Origin: Saprospiraceae bacterium
GTDB taxonomy: Bacteria; Bacteroidota; Bacteroidia; Chitinophagales; Saprospiraceae
Direction: 5' to 3'
Assembly (NCBI GenBank): GCA_020629715.1
Contig: JAHDCU010000009.1
Location: 1 to 64,000 of the forward strand
Length of the DNA stretch: 64,000 nt
Made by a program: the position numbers and the translations under genes. Shown here piece by piece: positions 1 through 10,134 of the stretch (position 1 is its first letter; each line of letters opens with the position of its first letter). The notes under the pieces were generated by a model. That model did not search any database. It was not told where the DNA came from and saw only the letters and a program-made list of their open reading frames with translations.

Positions 1-3000
1 TGTAATATTTTGCGCCCCTATGTTGCCTTGATTACAAACTGTAATTGTAAACTCAAGTAGATCGCCATATGCATATGGTGCTGGCGTAACTAATGTTTTA
101 ATCAATGCTAAATCAAAAATCTCTACCCTTTCTGGATCGTGATCATCTTCATCCGTCGTGTCTACTCCTGGATTATCAATCCCTGATGCTCCTGTACCAT
201 CTCCATCAATAAAATCATCGCTTTCCGTCCATGCCACTCCTCCTGCATCATCATAGTTAGTCGCATCTGGATCACTATCAATATCTACAAGATCAGAATT
301 AAAATCATCAAAGTCATCATCATAATCTGATATCTCTGCATAGTTGGTATAATTAACCGCCAAGTCTCCAACACATTCCACAGTAACCAATTCTATCTCT
401 ATAGTAACGGCATCACCTGGCGTCAAGACTGTTTCATCGTATATAAATTCTGCAAGCCTTGTATTGGCATCATATACCCATCCAGGATTAGATCCTGCTG
501 CACCTGAAAACTCAAAACCACATGGTATGTAATCTACAACTGTAAATTCTGTCGCATTAACCGTGCCTTGATTCGTTACCGTGATATCAAAAGTTCTTAC
601 TTCGCCATATCCAGACAGAGGCTGATCATTTTGATCCACTTTTGCTAATGCTAAGTCGAAGATTATAACTGGTTTTATTTCAGCTGGATCTGAATCATCT
701 TCGTCATTATTGACATTATTTAAAACATTATCTCCTCCAAAGGTATCATCTGTAGCATCTGTATCAGGCGTGCTATCAATATCTTGTGGAAAACCATCCA
801 TAGGGTTATCATTGTCATCAGCTGCTGAAATCTCCGACCAGTTCGTTATCGTCGTCCCTCTAAAATACTCACCAATCATAAAAGTAATCTGCACGTCTTC
901 TTGATCACCTGCAGCAATAAATGGAATAACGTTATTTAATTGTGCAATCAGAACGTTCTGCGTATTATTCCAATCAACATCATTTAAATACAAGCCTTCC
1001 GGTATATAATCACTTATCTGAATATTGTACGCATCAAGTGTTCCTTGATTATATACTGTCATGCTATATGTCACTTCATCTCCAGGACCTAATTGTCCAT
1101 CTCCAGTGCGGTCAGTATACGAATCATACACCTTTGTAAGTGCCAAGTCAAATACCTGACCGATCATAATTAATTCTGGATCATAATCATCAATGTCACT
1201 AGTATTATCTTCCAAACCAGGCGTCCCATTAAACTCATCATCCACATCTCCATCGGTATCTAATTCAGATCCATCATCAACCATACCATTAATATTTCCA
1301 ATTGGATCGTCTTGATCTTCAATACCTAAAGCGTTAGACGCATCTGTAATCTCAGCATTATTAACAACCATCATACCCATAAACATAGGATCCACTTGTA
1401 AGACTATTGTTAACTCTTGCGATGTACCCATCGGTAAACTCGCAATAGTCGCTGTTGGCGTAGGTACTGATCCCATAAAATCAGCATTATCAACCACATT
1501 AAATAGCATTCCTGTTGGAATATAGTCTGTAACCACAACATCAGTTGCATCCAAATTCCCTTGGTTAAATACTGTTATTGTATATGTTACATTTTCTCCT
1601 GGGCTTACATACCCATCCATATTTGTATCATCCCATGATGTAAAATCTTTGACCAATGCTAAATCAAATACCTGACTAACTGCAATTGTCTCAGGATCTT
1701 GATCATCTCCTCCCGTCGTATCATTGATATCATCATTATTAGGATCATTTGGATGACCGTTGTCACCAGATGTACTATCTACATCTATTGGTGGTGTATT
1801 ATTGGAATCATCATCGTCATCTGCAGCACTTATCTCTGCATCATTCGTAATACTCGTGCCCATAAAATCATCGGCAATTGTAAATGTAATTGTTATGACC
1901 TCGCTCAATCCAGCTCCTATGAATGGTATTTCATTTGAGTTTTCTACAACGCCTACACTTAGTTCATTCCAATCTGTATCTGTTAAAATCAATTCTGAAG
2001 GATTATAGTAATCCTGTACGTATATATTATATGCATCCAGCGTACCTTGATTCACAATTGTTAAATCAAAAGTAATTGTACCACCAGGCACATATGGGCC
2101 TGGGGTACTACTGTTCACAGACTTAATTAACGCTAAGTCAAACGTTTGATCCACCATAATTATCTCCGGATCATAATCATCACTTCCATTCGTCGCATCT
2201 ACATCATCATTATTTGGATCCGGCACACTACCATCTTCAGTATCTGGCGTACTGTCTATATCTGTTGGCGGTGTATTATTTGGGTCAGTATCATTATCCG
2301 CATTACTGATCTCTGCATTATTTGTAATACTTGTACCCATAAAATCTGCATCAACTGTAAAGGCAATTGTTACTGTTTCACTGCTTTGGGCAGCTATAAA
2401 CGCTATGGGACTATTTAAATCCGCTACACCGCCAACCTCTGTCCAATTAACATCGGCTAACGTTAATCCAGTTGGGATATAGTCGTTTACATTTACATTA
2501 TATGCATCCAATGTCCCTTGGTTCGCCACCGTAATGTCAAACACTACTGTACTTCCTGGAACAAGCGGACTATCACTCATACCTGAGTTTAAGGTCTTGA
2601 CTAAAGCCAAATCAAATACTTGTCCTACTGAAACTATCGCTGGGTCTTGATCATCCCCCCCTGTCGCATCTGAAATGTCATTGTCATTTGATGTATCATT
2701 AGGGGTGCCATCATCGCCAGGTGTACTGTCTATATCCGTCGCATCTGGCCCGCCATCTGTATCACTACCCCCTGTAATCTCTGCATCATTAGTCAAGCTA
2801 TCTCCCATGTAAGTCGGATCAATCACTGCCTCTACCTCAAAACTATATCTGCCCGTAGCCATATTGCTAGCTATATAGTCTACTGTGAAGTTTCCAGGAG
2901 TATTCTCTGTGACGCCTGTCTGACCAGCCACTAAGGTCGGTACACTTAAACCTACTGGATTATAATCCGCTATATCTACATCATAAGCATCTAAGGACCC

Positions 3001-6000
3001 TTGATTGTAAACCGTGATCGTAAACTGCACTGTACTGCCTGGACTGTATGGGCCTGGCGTCGCAGTCGTATTGATCACTTTAGTCAAAGCTAAATCAAAC
3101 GTCTGCAATACTACGATCGTCTCGGGATCTTGATCATCACTGCCATCTGTCATGGCTGTATCGTCATTGTTCGGATCATTCGGATTCCCATTATCGCCTG
3201 GAATACTGTCTTCATCCGATGGAGTGTTTCCGTCTACATCTTCTGCACTCGCAATCTCTGCATCATTCGTAATACTCGTACCCATATAATCGGCATCTAT
3301 TGTTAATGTAATCGTTACCACTACATTATCTCCTGATGCTATAAATGGTATTTCATTATTTAAGGTCGCTACCCCACCTGAATCACTCCATTCTGTATCT
3401 GATAAGGTCAACCCTGTTGGAATGTAATCATTCACTTGTACGTTGTAGGCATCTAGTGTCCCCTGATTGTATACTTCTATATTAAACGTCACTACACTGC
3501 CAGGTACGATCGGCGTCATACTGCTACTTCCAAAACTCTTTACTAAAGCCAAATCAAATGTCTGTCCTACTACAATCGTCTCTGGATCGTAATCATCGCT
3601 GCCATTTGTTGATGACACATCATCATTGTTTGGATCTGGTGCACTGCCATCTTCAGTATCTGGCGTACTGTCTATATCTGTTGGCGGTGTATTATTTGGG
3701 TCAGTATCATTATCCGCATTACTGATCTCTGCATTATTTGTAATACTTGTACCCATAAAATCTGCATCAACTGTAAAGGCAATTGTTACTGTTTCACTGC
3801 TTTGGGCAGCTATAAACGCTATGGGACTATTTAAATCCGCTACACCGCCAACCTCTGTCCAATTAACATCGGCTAACGTTAATCCAGTTGGGATATAGTC
3901 GTTTACATTTACATTATATGCATCCAATGTCCCTTGGTTCGCCACCGTAATGTCAAACACTACTGTACTTCCTGGAACAAGCGGACTATCACTCATACCT
4001 GAGTTTAAGGTCTTGACTAAAGCCAAATCAAATACTTGACTTACAGAAACTATTGCTGGGTCTTGATCATCCCCCCCTGTCTCATCTGAAATATTATTGT
4101 CATTTGATGTATCATCAGGGGTGCCATCATCACCCGGTGTACTGTCTACATCCGTCACATCTGGCCCACCATCTGTATCACTACCCCCTGTAATCTCCGC
4201 ATCATTAGTCAAGCTATCTCCCATGTAAGTCGGATCAATCAATGCTTCTACCTCAAAACTTACACTAGTACCTACACCTACAAAATCTAGCGTAAAGTCA
4301 TTTGGAGCATTCTCCGTGACACCCGTCTGACCTGCTACTAAAGTTGCATTGCCTAGTCCAGTTGGAGTATAATCCGCTATATCTATATCATAGGCATCTA
4401 ATGTCCCTTGATTATAAACCGTGATTGTAAACTGCACTGTACTGCCTGGACTGTATGGGCCTGGCGTCGCAGTCGTATTGATCACTTTAGTCAAAGCTAA
4501 ATCAAACGTCTGCAATACTACGATCGTCTCGGGATCTTGATCATCACTGCCATCTGTCATGGCTGTATCGTCATTGTTCGGATCATTCGGATTCCCATTA
4601 TCGCCTGGAATACTGTCTTCATCCGATGGAGTGTTTCCGTCTACATCTTCTGCACTCGCAATCTCTGCATCATTCGTAATACTCGTACCCATATAATCGG
4701 CATCTATTGTTAATGTAATCGTTACCACTACATTATCTCCTGATGCTATAAATGGTATTTCATTATTTAAGGTCGCTACCCCACCTGAAACACTCCATTC
4801 TGTATCTGACAAGGTCAATCCTGTTGGAATGTAATCATTCACTTGTACGTTGTAGGCATCCAACATCCCTTGGTTGTATACTGTTAAGTTGAACGTCACT
4901 GTACTACCGGGCACATATGGCCCAGGTGTACTGCTGCTTACTGTTTTTGTCAATGCTAAATCAAAAATAGGACAGGGTTCTATTGTCAATAGAATTTCTG
5001 CTTGCCCACATGAAGAGGATTCCACGTTATACCTGATAATCGTAGGAGCGTCCCCTCTCTCAACATAAAACACTCCCAGTAAACTATCTAAATTATTCTC
5101 CTCACCACTGATAAATTCAAATGATCCAGAACATGGTTTACATCCTATTACTTCATATAAATCCAAAGTATCAAGCTCCGTAGGACATACCTCGTGGGTA
5201 ATTGCATTAGACTCTGGCAGGAAACAACATTCTGTATTTTGCCTTAAACTTTTCCCTTTACTCCCCGGTACATGGCCAACAAGAGCCTCTGTGTAAGTCA
5301 TAGTATTTGGATCTATAGATCCTACACAATCTTCCTCGAAACCTGTAATGATCAATCGATCATAACTTGAATCATACTCTATTCCCCATCCATAAAAGAA
5401 TCCAGTCCCATCATTGACTGCATCTGTAACAGAACCTAATAATGTTCCCGTACTACTATACTTCGAAACAGTTGTCGGTCCTGTACCTGACACAACATAA
5501 AAATTACCCGTATCATCTAAAGTAATTCCAAATAAATTATCCAAGCCGGTCAAAAATGGACTAGTAACATTCGTAGCAGGGTTAGTAAAATTATTAATAT
5601 CAGAATCTACCTTAAATACACTCCCATTGCCAGAGCCTCCAAAATAGTTATCAGTCACATATATTATTCCTGCATCATCCATATCTATACCCCAACTCCT
5701 ACCTACTGCTCCACTCAAGGTCACCTCACCTATAAAACTCCAATCATGCATATTGTAGGCTTGTAATGCACCCGTATCATTTCGGGGTACAAAATAAATT
5801 ATAGAGTCCTTTGTTATTGTATTATATGGACCTATAGTATTGCCTCCAAATACGTTATCTTCTAATTTTACACCTCCACAATTGTATATGTCAAAGAATA
5901 AATCACTTGGTGCAAACTCATTGATTAAAACATCACCATTGGGTAAAAAGGTAATACCGTGTGGTGCTGGAACATTTTCTAACCACGCACCTCCATTTAA

Positions 6001-9000
6001 GCCAGTAATTGCCTTTAAGCTCCCGTCGTCTCGCTTCTCAAATTTAAATATCTCATTAGTACCAAAATCAGTTAAATAAACATACTCCTTACAGTTACAT
6101 TCTTGAGATAATACATCTATCTCCTCTGAATCCTGATCATCACTGCCATCTGTCATGGCTGTGTCGTCATTGTTCGGATCATTCGGATTCCCATTATCGC
6201 CTGGAGTACTGTCTTCATCCGGTGGAGTGTTTCCGTCTACATCTTCTGCACTCGCAATCTCTGCATCATTCGTAATACTCGTACCCATATAATCGGCATC
6301 TATTGTTAATGTAATCGTTACCACTACATTATCTCCTGATGCTATAAATGGTATTTCATTATTTAAGGTCGCTACCCCACCTGAATCACTCCATTCTGTA
6401 TCTGATAAGGTCAACCCTGTTGGAATGTAATCATTCACTTGTACGTTGTAGGCATCTAGTGTCCCCTGATTGTATACTTCTATATTAAACGTCACTACAC
6501 TGCCAGGTACGATCGGCGTCATACTGCTACTTCCAAAACTCTTTACTAAAGCCAAATCAAATGTCTGTCCTACTACAATCGTCTCTGGATCGTAATCATC
6601 GCTGCCATTTGTTGATGACACATCATCATTGTTTGGATCTGGTGCACTGCCATCTTCAGTATCTGGCGTACTGTCTATATCTGTTGGCGGTGTATTATTT
6701 GGGTCAGTATCATTATCCGCATTACTGATCTCTGCATTATTTGTAATACTTGTACCCATAAAATCTGCATCAACTGTAAAGGCAATTGTTACTGTTTCAC
6801 TGCTTTGGGCAGCTATAAACGCTATGGGACTATTTAAATCCGCTACACCGCCAACCTCTGTCCAATTAACATCGGCTAACGTTAATCCAGTTGGGATATA
6901 GTCGTTTACATTTACATTATATGCATCCAATGTCCCTTGGTTCGCCACCGTAATGTCAAACACTACTGTACTTCCTGGAACAAGCGGACTATCACTCATA
7001 CCTGAGTTTAAGGTCTTGACTAAAGCCAAATCAAATACTTGACTTACAGAAACTATTGCTGGGTCTTGATCATCCCCCCCTGTCTCATCTGAAATATTAT
7101 TGTCATTTGATGTATCATCAGGGGTGCCATCATCACCCGGTGTACTGTCTACATCCGTCACATCTGGCCCACCATCTGTATCACTACCCCCTGTAATCTC
7201 CGCATCATTAGTCAAGCTATCTCCCATGTAAGTCGGATCAATCAATGCTTCTACCTCAAAACTTACACTAGTACCTACACCTACAAAATCTAGCGTAAAG
7301 TCATTTGGAGCATTCTCCGTGACACCCGTCTGACCTGCTACTAAAGTTGCATTGCCTAGTCCGGCTGGAGGATAATCCGCGACATCTACATCATAGGCAT
7401 CTAATGTCCCTTGATTGTAAACCGTGATCGTAAACTGCACTGTACTGCCTGGACTATATGGCGCCGGTGTCGCTGTTGTATTGATTGCCTTAGTCAAAGC
7501 CAAATCGAACACTTCTAAATCAACACAAACCTCATCCATCATATCAAATGTGCCATCATTATCACTATCAAGTGATACTTGATTGAGCAAACCACTAGAC
7601 CCTGTAGTAGGTGAGCATGTCAGTATACCAGACATGATATCAGCCGTCGGTATATTCTGGATCACTGTCGGTGCAGGATCAAGACATGTAGTTCCATTCT
7701 GTGGTACATCGCTACATACTACATTCCCTTCACAATCATAATATGGAATAGGAAAATTAGGTACATTCGATGGCCCGTACACCCTTATGTACTCGACTCC
7801 ATTGGATTCAACAAGATCGATCTCTTGTTCGACGAAAAAACTACCATCATTAGGATTCTGATCAGCATTATTGACTAAGTCTACGAGCCATTGTTTGTAT
7901 TGACATTCTGGTGTATAAAAACATCCCCCTTGGCAAGGAGTATATATTTCATCACCTACACTAGACGCATCTGTGAAATCATAGCAAAAGCTGATGACCA
8001 CTGTATAATTATCTACTTTACCTGACGCAATAGTCTGATCATTAGCTAATATGTAGCTACCTGGTCCAACCACTAGATTTCCGCCCAAATTTCCTACAGC
8101 ATCCGTGGTATATGACACTGCCGAAATCTCAAAGTCATCATCAAATTTTGGGTCATCCACTAAATCATAAGTTCCAGAAGTAGTGCCTGAATTACTTACA
8201 TCTACGGCATAAGTGACATCGTAACATCCTGTACCTGTATTGACAGTTTGTACATGAGTCTTCTCCATACTTAATATAACTGTACATTCTATTCCTGGGG
8301 TCGTTATCGTGTAGTCAGAATAACAGTCATCTCCTGCATTGAATACTCTTACCGTATAGGTTGTGTTATGCATCAATCCTGTGATCGTACCCGATCCGCT
8401 AGAAATATCTACAGCCCCAGGTCCCCCGTATGCTGGTCCCGTATAAGTGGTTCCCAGGCTAAGGTTGGCCTCGTCTACATTCATAATATTACTGATCAAG
8501 ATACTGGCATCGTCATTTACGGTAGATCCAGAACATGATCCTGGAAGTGCTGACACTTCCGCAGAAGCTAATATGGCACATACCTCTATTTCTATTCGGA
8601 AAGGATTGCATTGCTGGATTGCTGAAGCAGGAGTTGTTTTTTCATATACATATGTTCCACAACCATCTCCCGTTACTGTCACGGAACTAGAACAATCATC
8701 ATAGCTTTGATTTGGATTTGCCACCTCAGTAGTCCAGTTTGCCTCACATATTGAACCCTCTCCACAACTAATCAACTCTTGGAGAAATACTTTTGAATCA
8801 TTCGTACCTACACATATTGATCGATTTATATTGACATCACTGTCAAGCGGACAACATTCTGTCGTCATTCCAACAGCTTTTACTGGACCAGGAGTACTGA
8901 CTCCTGCACCTGGTATAATATTTAATGAGGTATCGACTACTGCTAAACAGTAATCAAATGATGCTATGATGAGATGTCCATCTTTATAAATTAATCCTCG

Positions 9001-9849
9001 AGCACCTCCAAAGCCAGCTCCATCGTTAGCATTGGTATCACAAACTTCATCAACAAATGCTCCAGTAGCATCATACTTTTGTATACAAGTTGTAGCATAG
9101 CCCGGTAATGATGTGACAAAGTATACATTACTCTCTTCGTCTGATGTAACCCCTAGTACATAATCTGATACTGTTGCGTTTGCTCTAATGGTAGCATCAT
9201 CTATAAATACTACATCATCAAAACAAGTTTCATCTATAAAGTCTTGATCACTCCATTCACATATCTTCACTATTGAATGAGTAGCAATACCCCAGTTGTT
9301 TGACGAATAAATACAACCATCTAATCCTAATTCAAAACCCCAATACCTATTAAATTCCTCTTCTATGCATATTGCTCCAATTTGTTCTCCAGAACATAAA
9401 TCATAAGATACAATGTTGGATCTACCAAATGGCTCCGATGCTGGAGTTTGAGTACCTCCTGCCATCGTTATATAGGTAGTGTTACCTATGGAAAAAGAAT
9501 TGGTAAAACCATCAGGAACACCAGGATCTAACACATCCGTTTCTAATATAGTACCGTCACATGCCAACTTGTATGTTTGTTGATTTCTGAGGTCATTGAT
9601 GTACAGATTTCCATTAATATCAGAGGATGATCCATGGGGTGATTCTATAATACCTTGTGAAAAGGGTGTTCCCAGCTCAGTAAATGCGACTGTGGGATCT
9701 GTCGCATCAAATTTATGGATGATATCATTGACAGGATCATTGAGATATATAAAATCCTTGCAGTCACAATTTTGGGCAAATAGCTTTGATATACCCATCA
9801 AAAAGTAGATAGTGAATAGAAAGAATTGAGTTTTGGTATTTTTAAGCAT
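1..9849 (-). CDS. Giant secreted DUF11-repeat surface protein with two beta-propeller modules (3' end outside window)
   Basis: The minus-strand frame stays open from an ATG at 9849 to position 1, giving 3283 codons with no stop; I spot-checked the frame at about seven places. Residues 1-26 form a signal peptide ending in LFAQ. Residues about 27-320 look like an NHL/streptogramin-lyase-type beta-propeller starting CDCKDFIYL, followed by a Cys-rich region to about 780. Three DUF11-type repeats (start FDLALxK, core NQGTLDAYxV, acidic DDxDPE linkers) follow. A second propeller module starting CNCKEYVYL (about 1245-1620) comes next, then about 11 more DUF11 repeats up to the window edge. DUF11 repeats are known stalk modules of large surface proteins. 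The repeat order matches the gene at 14051-25975, so the missing part probably holds more DUF11, SdrD-B domains and a T9SS sorting domain (inference). The function as an adhesin is inferred. Confidence 0.9.
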   Translation of the reverse strand, partial: MLKNTKTQFFLFTIYFLMGISKLFAQNCDCKDFIYLNDPVNDIIHKFDATDPTVAFTELGTPFSQGIIESPHGSSSDINGNLYINDLRNQQTYKLACDGTILETDVLDPGVPDGFTNSFSIGNTTYITMAGGTQTPASEPFGRSNIVSYDLCSGEQIGAICIEEEFNRYWGFELGLDGCIYSSNNWGIATHSIVKICEWSDQDFIDETCFDDVVFIDDATIRANATVSDYVLGVTSDEESNVYFVTSLPGYATTCIQKYDATGAFVDEVCDTNANDGAGFGGARGLIYKDGHLIIASFDYCLAVVDTSLNIIPGAGVSTPGPVKAVGMTTECCPLDSDVNINRSICVGTNDSKVFLQELISCGEGSICEANWTTEVANPNQSYDDCSSSVTVTGDGCGTYVYEKTTPASAIQQCNPFRIEIEVCAILASAEVSALPGSCSGSTVNDDASILISNIMNVDEANLSLGTTYTGPAYGGPGAVDISSGSGTITGLMHNTTYTVRVFNAGDDCYSDYTITTPGIECTVILSMEKTHVQTVNTGTGCYDVTYAVDVSNSGTTSGTYDLVDDPKFDDDFEISAVSYTTDAVGNLGGNLVVGPGSYILANDQTIASGKVDNYTVVISFCYDFTDASSVGDEIYTPCQGGCFYTPECQYKQWLVDLVNNADQNPNDGSFFVEQEIDLVESNGVEYIRVYGPSNVPNFPIPYYDCEGNVVCSDVPQNGTTCLDPAPTVIQNIPTADIMSGILTCSPTTGSSGLLNQVSLDSDNDGTFDMMDEVCVDLEVFDLALTKAINTTATPAPYSPGSTVQFTITVYNQGTLDAYDVDVADYPPAGLGNATLVAGQTGVTENAPNDFTLDFVGVGTSVSFEVEALIDPTYMGDSLTNDAEITGGSDTDGGPDVTDVDSTPGDDGTPDDTSNDNNISDETGGDDQDPAIVSVSQVFDLALVKTLNSGMSDSPLVPGSTVVFDITVANQGTLDAYNVNVNDYIPTGLTLADVNWTEVGGVADLNSPIAFIAAQSSETVTIAFTVDADFMGTSITNNAEISNADNDTDPNNTPPTDIDSTPDTEDGSAPDPNNDDVSSTNGSDDYDPETIVVGQTFDLALVKSFGSSSMTPIVPGSVVTFNIEVYNQGTLDAYNVQVNDYIPTGLTLSDTEWSDSGGVATLNNEIPFIASGDNVVVTITLTIDADYMGTSITNDAEIASAEDVDGNTPPDEDSTPGDNGNPNDPNNDDTAMTDGSDDQDSEEIDVLSQECNCKEYVYLTDFGTNEIFKFEKRDDGSLKAITGLNGGAWLENVPAPHGITFLPNGDVLINEFAPSDLFFDIYNCGGVKLEDNVFGGNTIGPYNTITKDSIIYFVPRNDTGALQAYNMHDWSFIGEVTLSGAVGRSWGIDMDDAGIIYVTDNYFGGSGNGSVFKVDSDINNFTNPATNVTSPFLTGLDNLFGITLDDTGNFYVVSGTGPTTVSKYSSTGTLLGSVTDAVNDGTGFFYGWGIEYDSSYDRLIITGFEEDCVGSIDPNTMTYTEALVGHVPGSKGKSLRQNTECCFLPESNAITHEVCPTELDTLDLYEVIGCKPCSGSFEFISGEENNLDSLLGVFYVERGDAPTIIRYNVESSSCGQAEILLTIEPCPIFDLALTKTVSSSTPGPYVPGSTVTFNLTVYNQGMLDAYNVQVNDYIPTGLTLSDTEWSVSGGVATLNNEIPFIASGDNVVVTITLTIDADYMGTSITNDAEIASAEDVDGNTPSDEDSIPGDNGNPNDPNNDDTAMTDGSDDQDPETIVVLQTFDLALTKVINTTATPGPYSPGSTVQFTITVYNQGTLDAYDIDIADYTPTGLGNATLVAGQTGVTENAPNDFTLDFVGVGTSVSFEVEALIDPTYMGDSLTNDAEITGGSDTDGGPDVTDVDSTPGDDGTPDDTSNDNNISDETGGDDQDPAIVSVSQVFDLALVKTLNSGMSDSPLVPGSTVVFDITVANQGTLDAYNVNVNDYIPTGLTLADVNWTEVGGVADLNSPIAFIAAQSSETVTIAFTVDADFMGTSITNNAEISNADNDTDPNNTPPTDIDSTPDTEDGSAPDPNNDDVSSTNGSDDYDPETIVVGQTFDLALVKSFGSSSMTPIVPGSVVTFNIEVYNQGTLDAYNVQVNDYIPTGLTLSDTEWSDSGGVATLNNEIPFIASGDNVVVTITLTIDADYMGTSITNDAEIASAEDVDGNTPSDEDSIPGDNGNPNDPNNDDTAMTDGSDDQDPETIVVLQTFDLALTKVINTTATPGPYSPGSTVQFTITVYNQGSLDAYDVDIADYNPVGLSVPTLVAGQTGVTENTPGNFTVDYIASNMATGRYSFEVEAVIDPTYMGDSLTNDAEITGGSDTDGGPDATDIDSTPGDDGTPNDTSNDNDISDATGGDDQDPAIVSVGQVFDLALVKTLNSGMSDSPLVPGSTVVFDITVANQGTLDAYNVNVNDYIPTGLTLADVNWTEVGGVADLNSPIAFIAAQSSETVTIAFTVDADFMGTSITNNAEISNADNDTDPNNTPPTDIDSTPDTEDGSVPDPNNDDVDATNGSDDYDPEIIMVDQTFDLALIKSVNSSTPGPYVPGGTITFDLTIVNQGTLDAYNIYVQDYYNPSELILTDTDWNELSVGVVENSNEIPFIGAGLSEVITITFTIADDFMGTSITNDAEISAADDDDDSNNTPPIDVDSTSGDNGHPNDPNNDDINDTTGGDDQDPETIAVSQVFDLALVKDFTSWDDTNMDGYVSPGENVTYTITVFNQGNLDATDVVVTDYIPTGMLFNVVDNADFMGSVPTPTATIASLPMGTSQELTIVLQVDPMFMGMMVVNNAEITDASNALGIEDQDDPIGNINGMVDDGSELDTDGDVDDEFNGTPGLEDNTSDIDDYDPELIMIGQVFDLALTKVYDSYTDRTGDGQLGPGDEVTYSMTVYNQGTLDAYNIQISDYIPEGLYLNDVDWNNTQNVLIAQLNNVIPFIAAGDQEDVQITFMIGEYFRGTTITNWSEISAADDNDNPMDGFPQDIDSTPDTDATDDTFGGDNVLNNVNNDEDDSDPAEIKPVIIFDLALAKVDQNDQPLSGYGEVRTFDITVTNQGTVNATEFTVVDYIPCGFEFSGAAGSNPGWVYDANTRLAEFIYDETVLTPGDAVTIEIELVTVECVGDLAVNYTNYAEISDYDDDFDDFNSDLVDIDSDPDATNYDDAGGVAWTESDDFIDGDGTGASGIDNPGVDTTDEDDHDPERVEIFDLALIKTLVTPAPYAYGDLLEFTITVCNQGNIGAQNIT
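3131..4359. repeat. Long direct repeat inside giant gene, copy A
   Basis: About 1229 bp that recurs at 6134-7362, offset exactly 3003 bp (1001 codons). Only a few differences were seen by eye near the left end. Identity drops sharply at both borders. The segment covers roughly two and a half DUF11 repeats and keeps the frame, so it looks like a recent duplication or gene conversion inside the coding region. Its left third also resembles 4428-4860. Confidence 0.9.
4428..4860. repeat. Third partial copy of the DUF11 block (matches 3021-3453)
   Basis: About 433 bp nearly identical to 3021-3453, offset 1407 bp (469 codons), with only scattered single-base differences. The left part of the 6134-7362 copy matches the same block, so this module occurs three times in the gene. 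Confidence 0.8.
6134..7362. repeat. Long direct repeat inside giant gene, copy B
   Basis: Second copy of the 3131-4359 segment. It lies on the N-terminal side of the second beta-propeller module, while copy A lies on the C-terminal side. The duplicated DUF11 block therefore flanks the inserted propeller. Confidence 0.9.
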
Positions 9850-10134
9850 CACTGTAAGTATATTAGAAAGAATAAGAGCGAGATGTCTAGCATATAGAAA
9901 TGTATATCTCCAACAGTGGTGGTATATATTTTCTAAGTTTGGTACCTAAGTCAAACATCGTTACTCATGCATTTCTGTAAAAAAAGAGTAAATGAAATCT
10001 TAATCAATGATATGATGAAAATTTATAATATGATAAGGTGGTGCATTATCCTGTGCTTAAAGTGTATTTTTTTATACCTGCTTTGCACTATCACTCTATA
10101 GTATTGTGCTAGTTTTGTAGCCATTGCAATACTT
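9850..10134. other. Divergent intergenic region between giant gene and sensor kinase
   Basis: This AT-rich stretch separates the leftward giant gene from the rightward kinase gene, so it must hold both promoters. On the plus strand TAGTTTTG at 10110-10117 fits the Bacteroidota -7 box TAnnTTTG, with a TTTG at 10082-10085 as a possible but slightly distant -33 element. I found no clear -7 box for the leftward gene, and no RNA gene or small ORF that I would support. Confidence 0.5.
10110..10117 (+). promoter_or_regulatory. Candidate -7 promoter box for the sensor kinase
   Basis: TAGTTTTG matches the Bacteroidota consensus TAnnTTTG. The expected transcription start is some 10 bases before the ATG at 10135, giving a very short leader. 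The -33 partner (TTTG at 10082) is 24 bases away, a little long. Confidence 0.35.

Noticed and set aside
3626-6901. Two identical 90-codon plus-strand ORFs (3626-3898 and 6629-6901), similar to one at 2146
   Set aside because: They are antisense shadows of the duplicated DUF11 segment; the minus-strand frame makes clear protein sense throughout.
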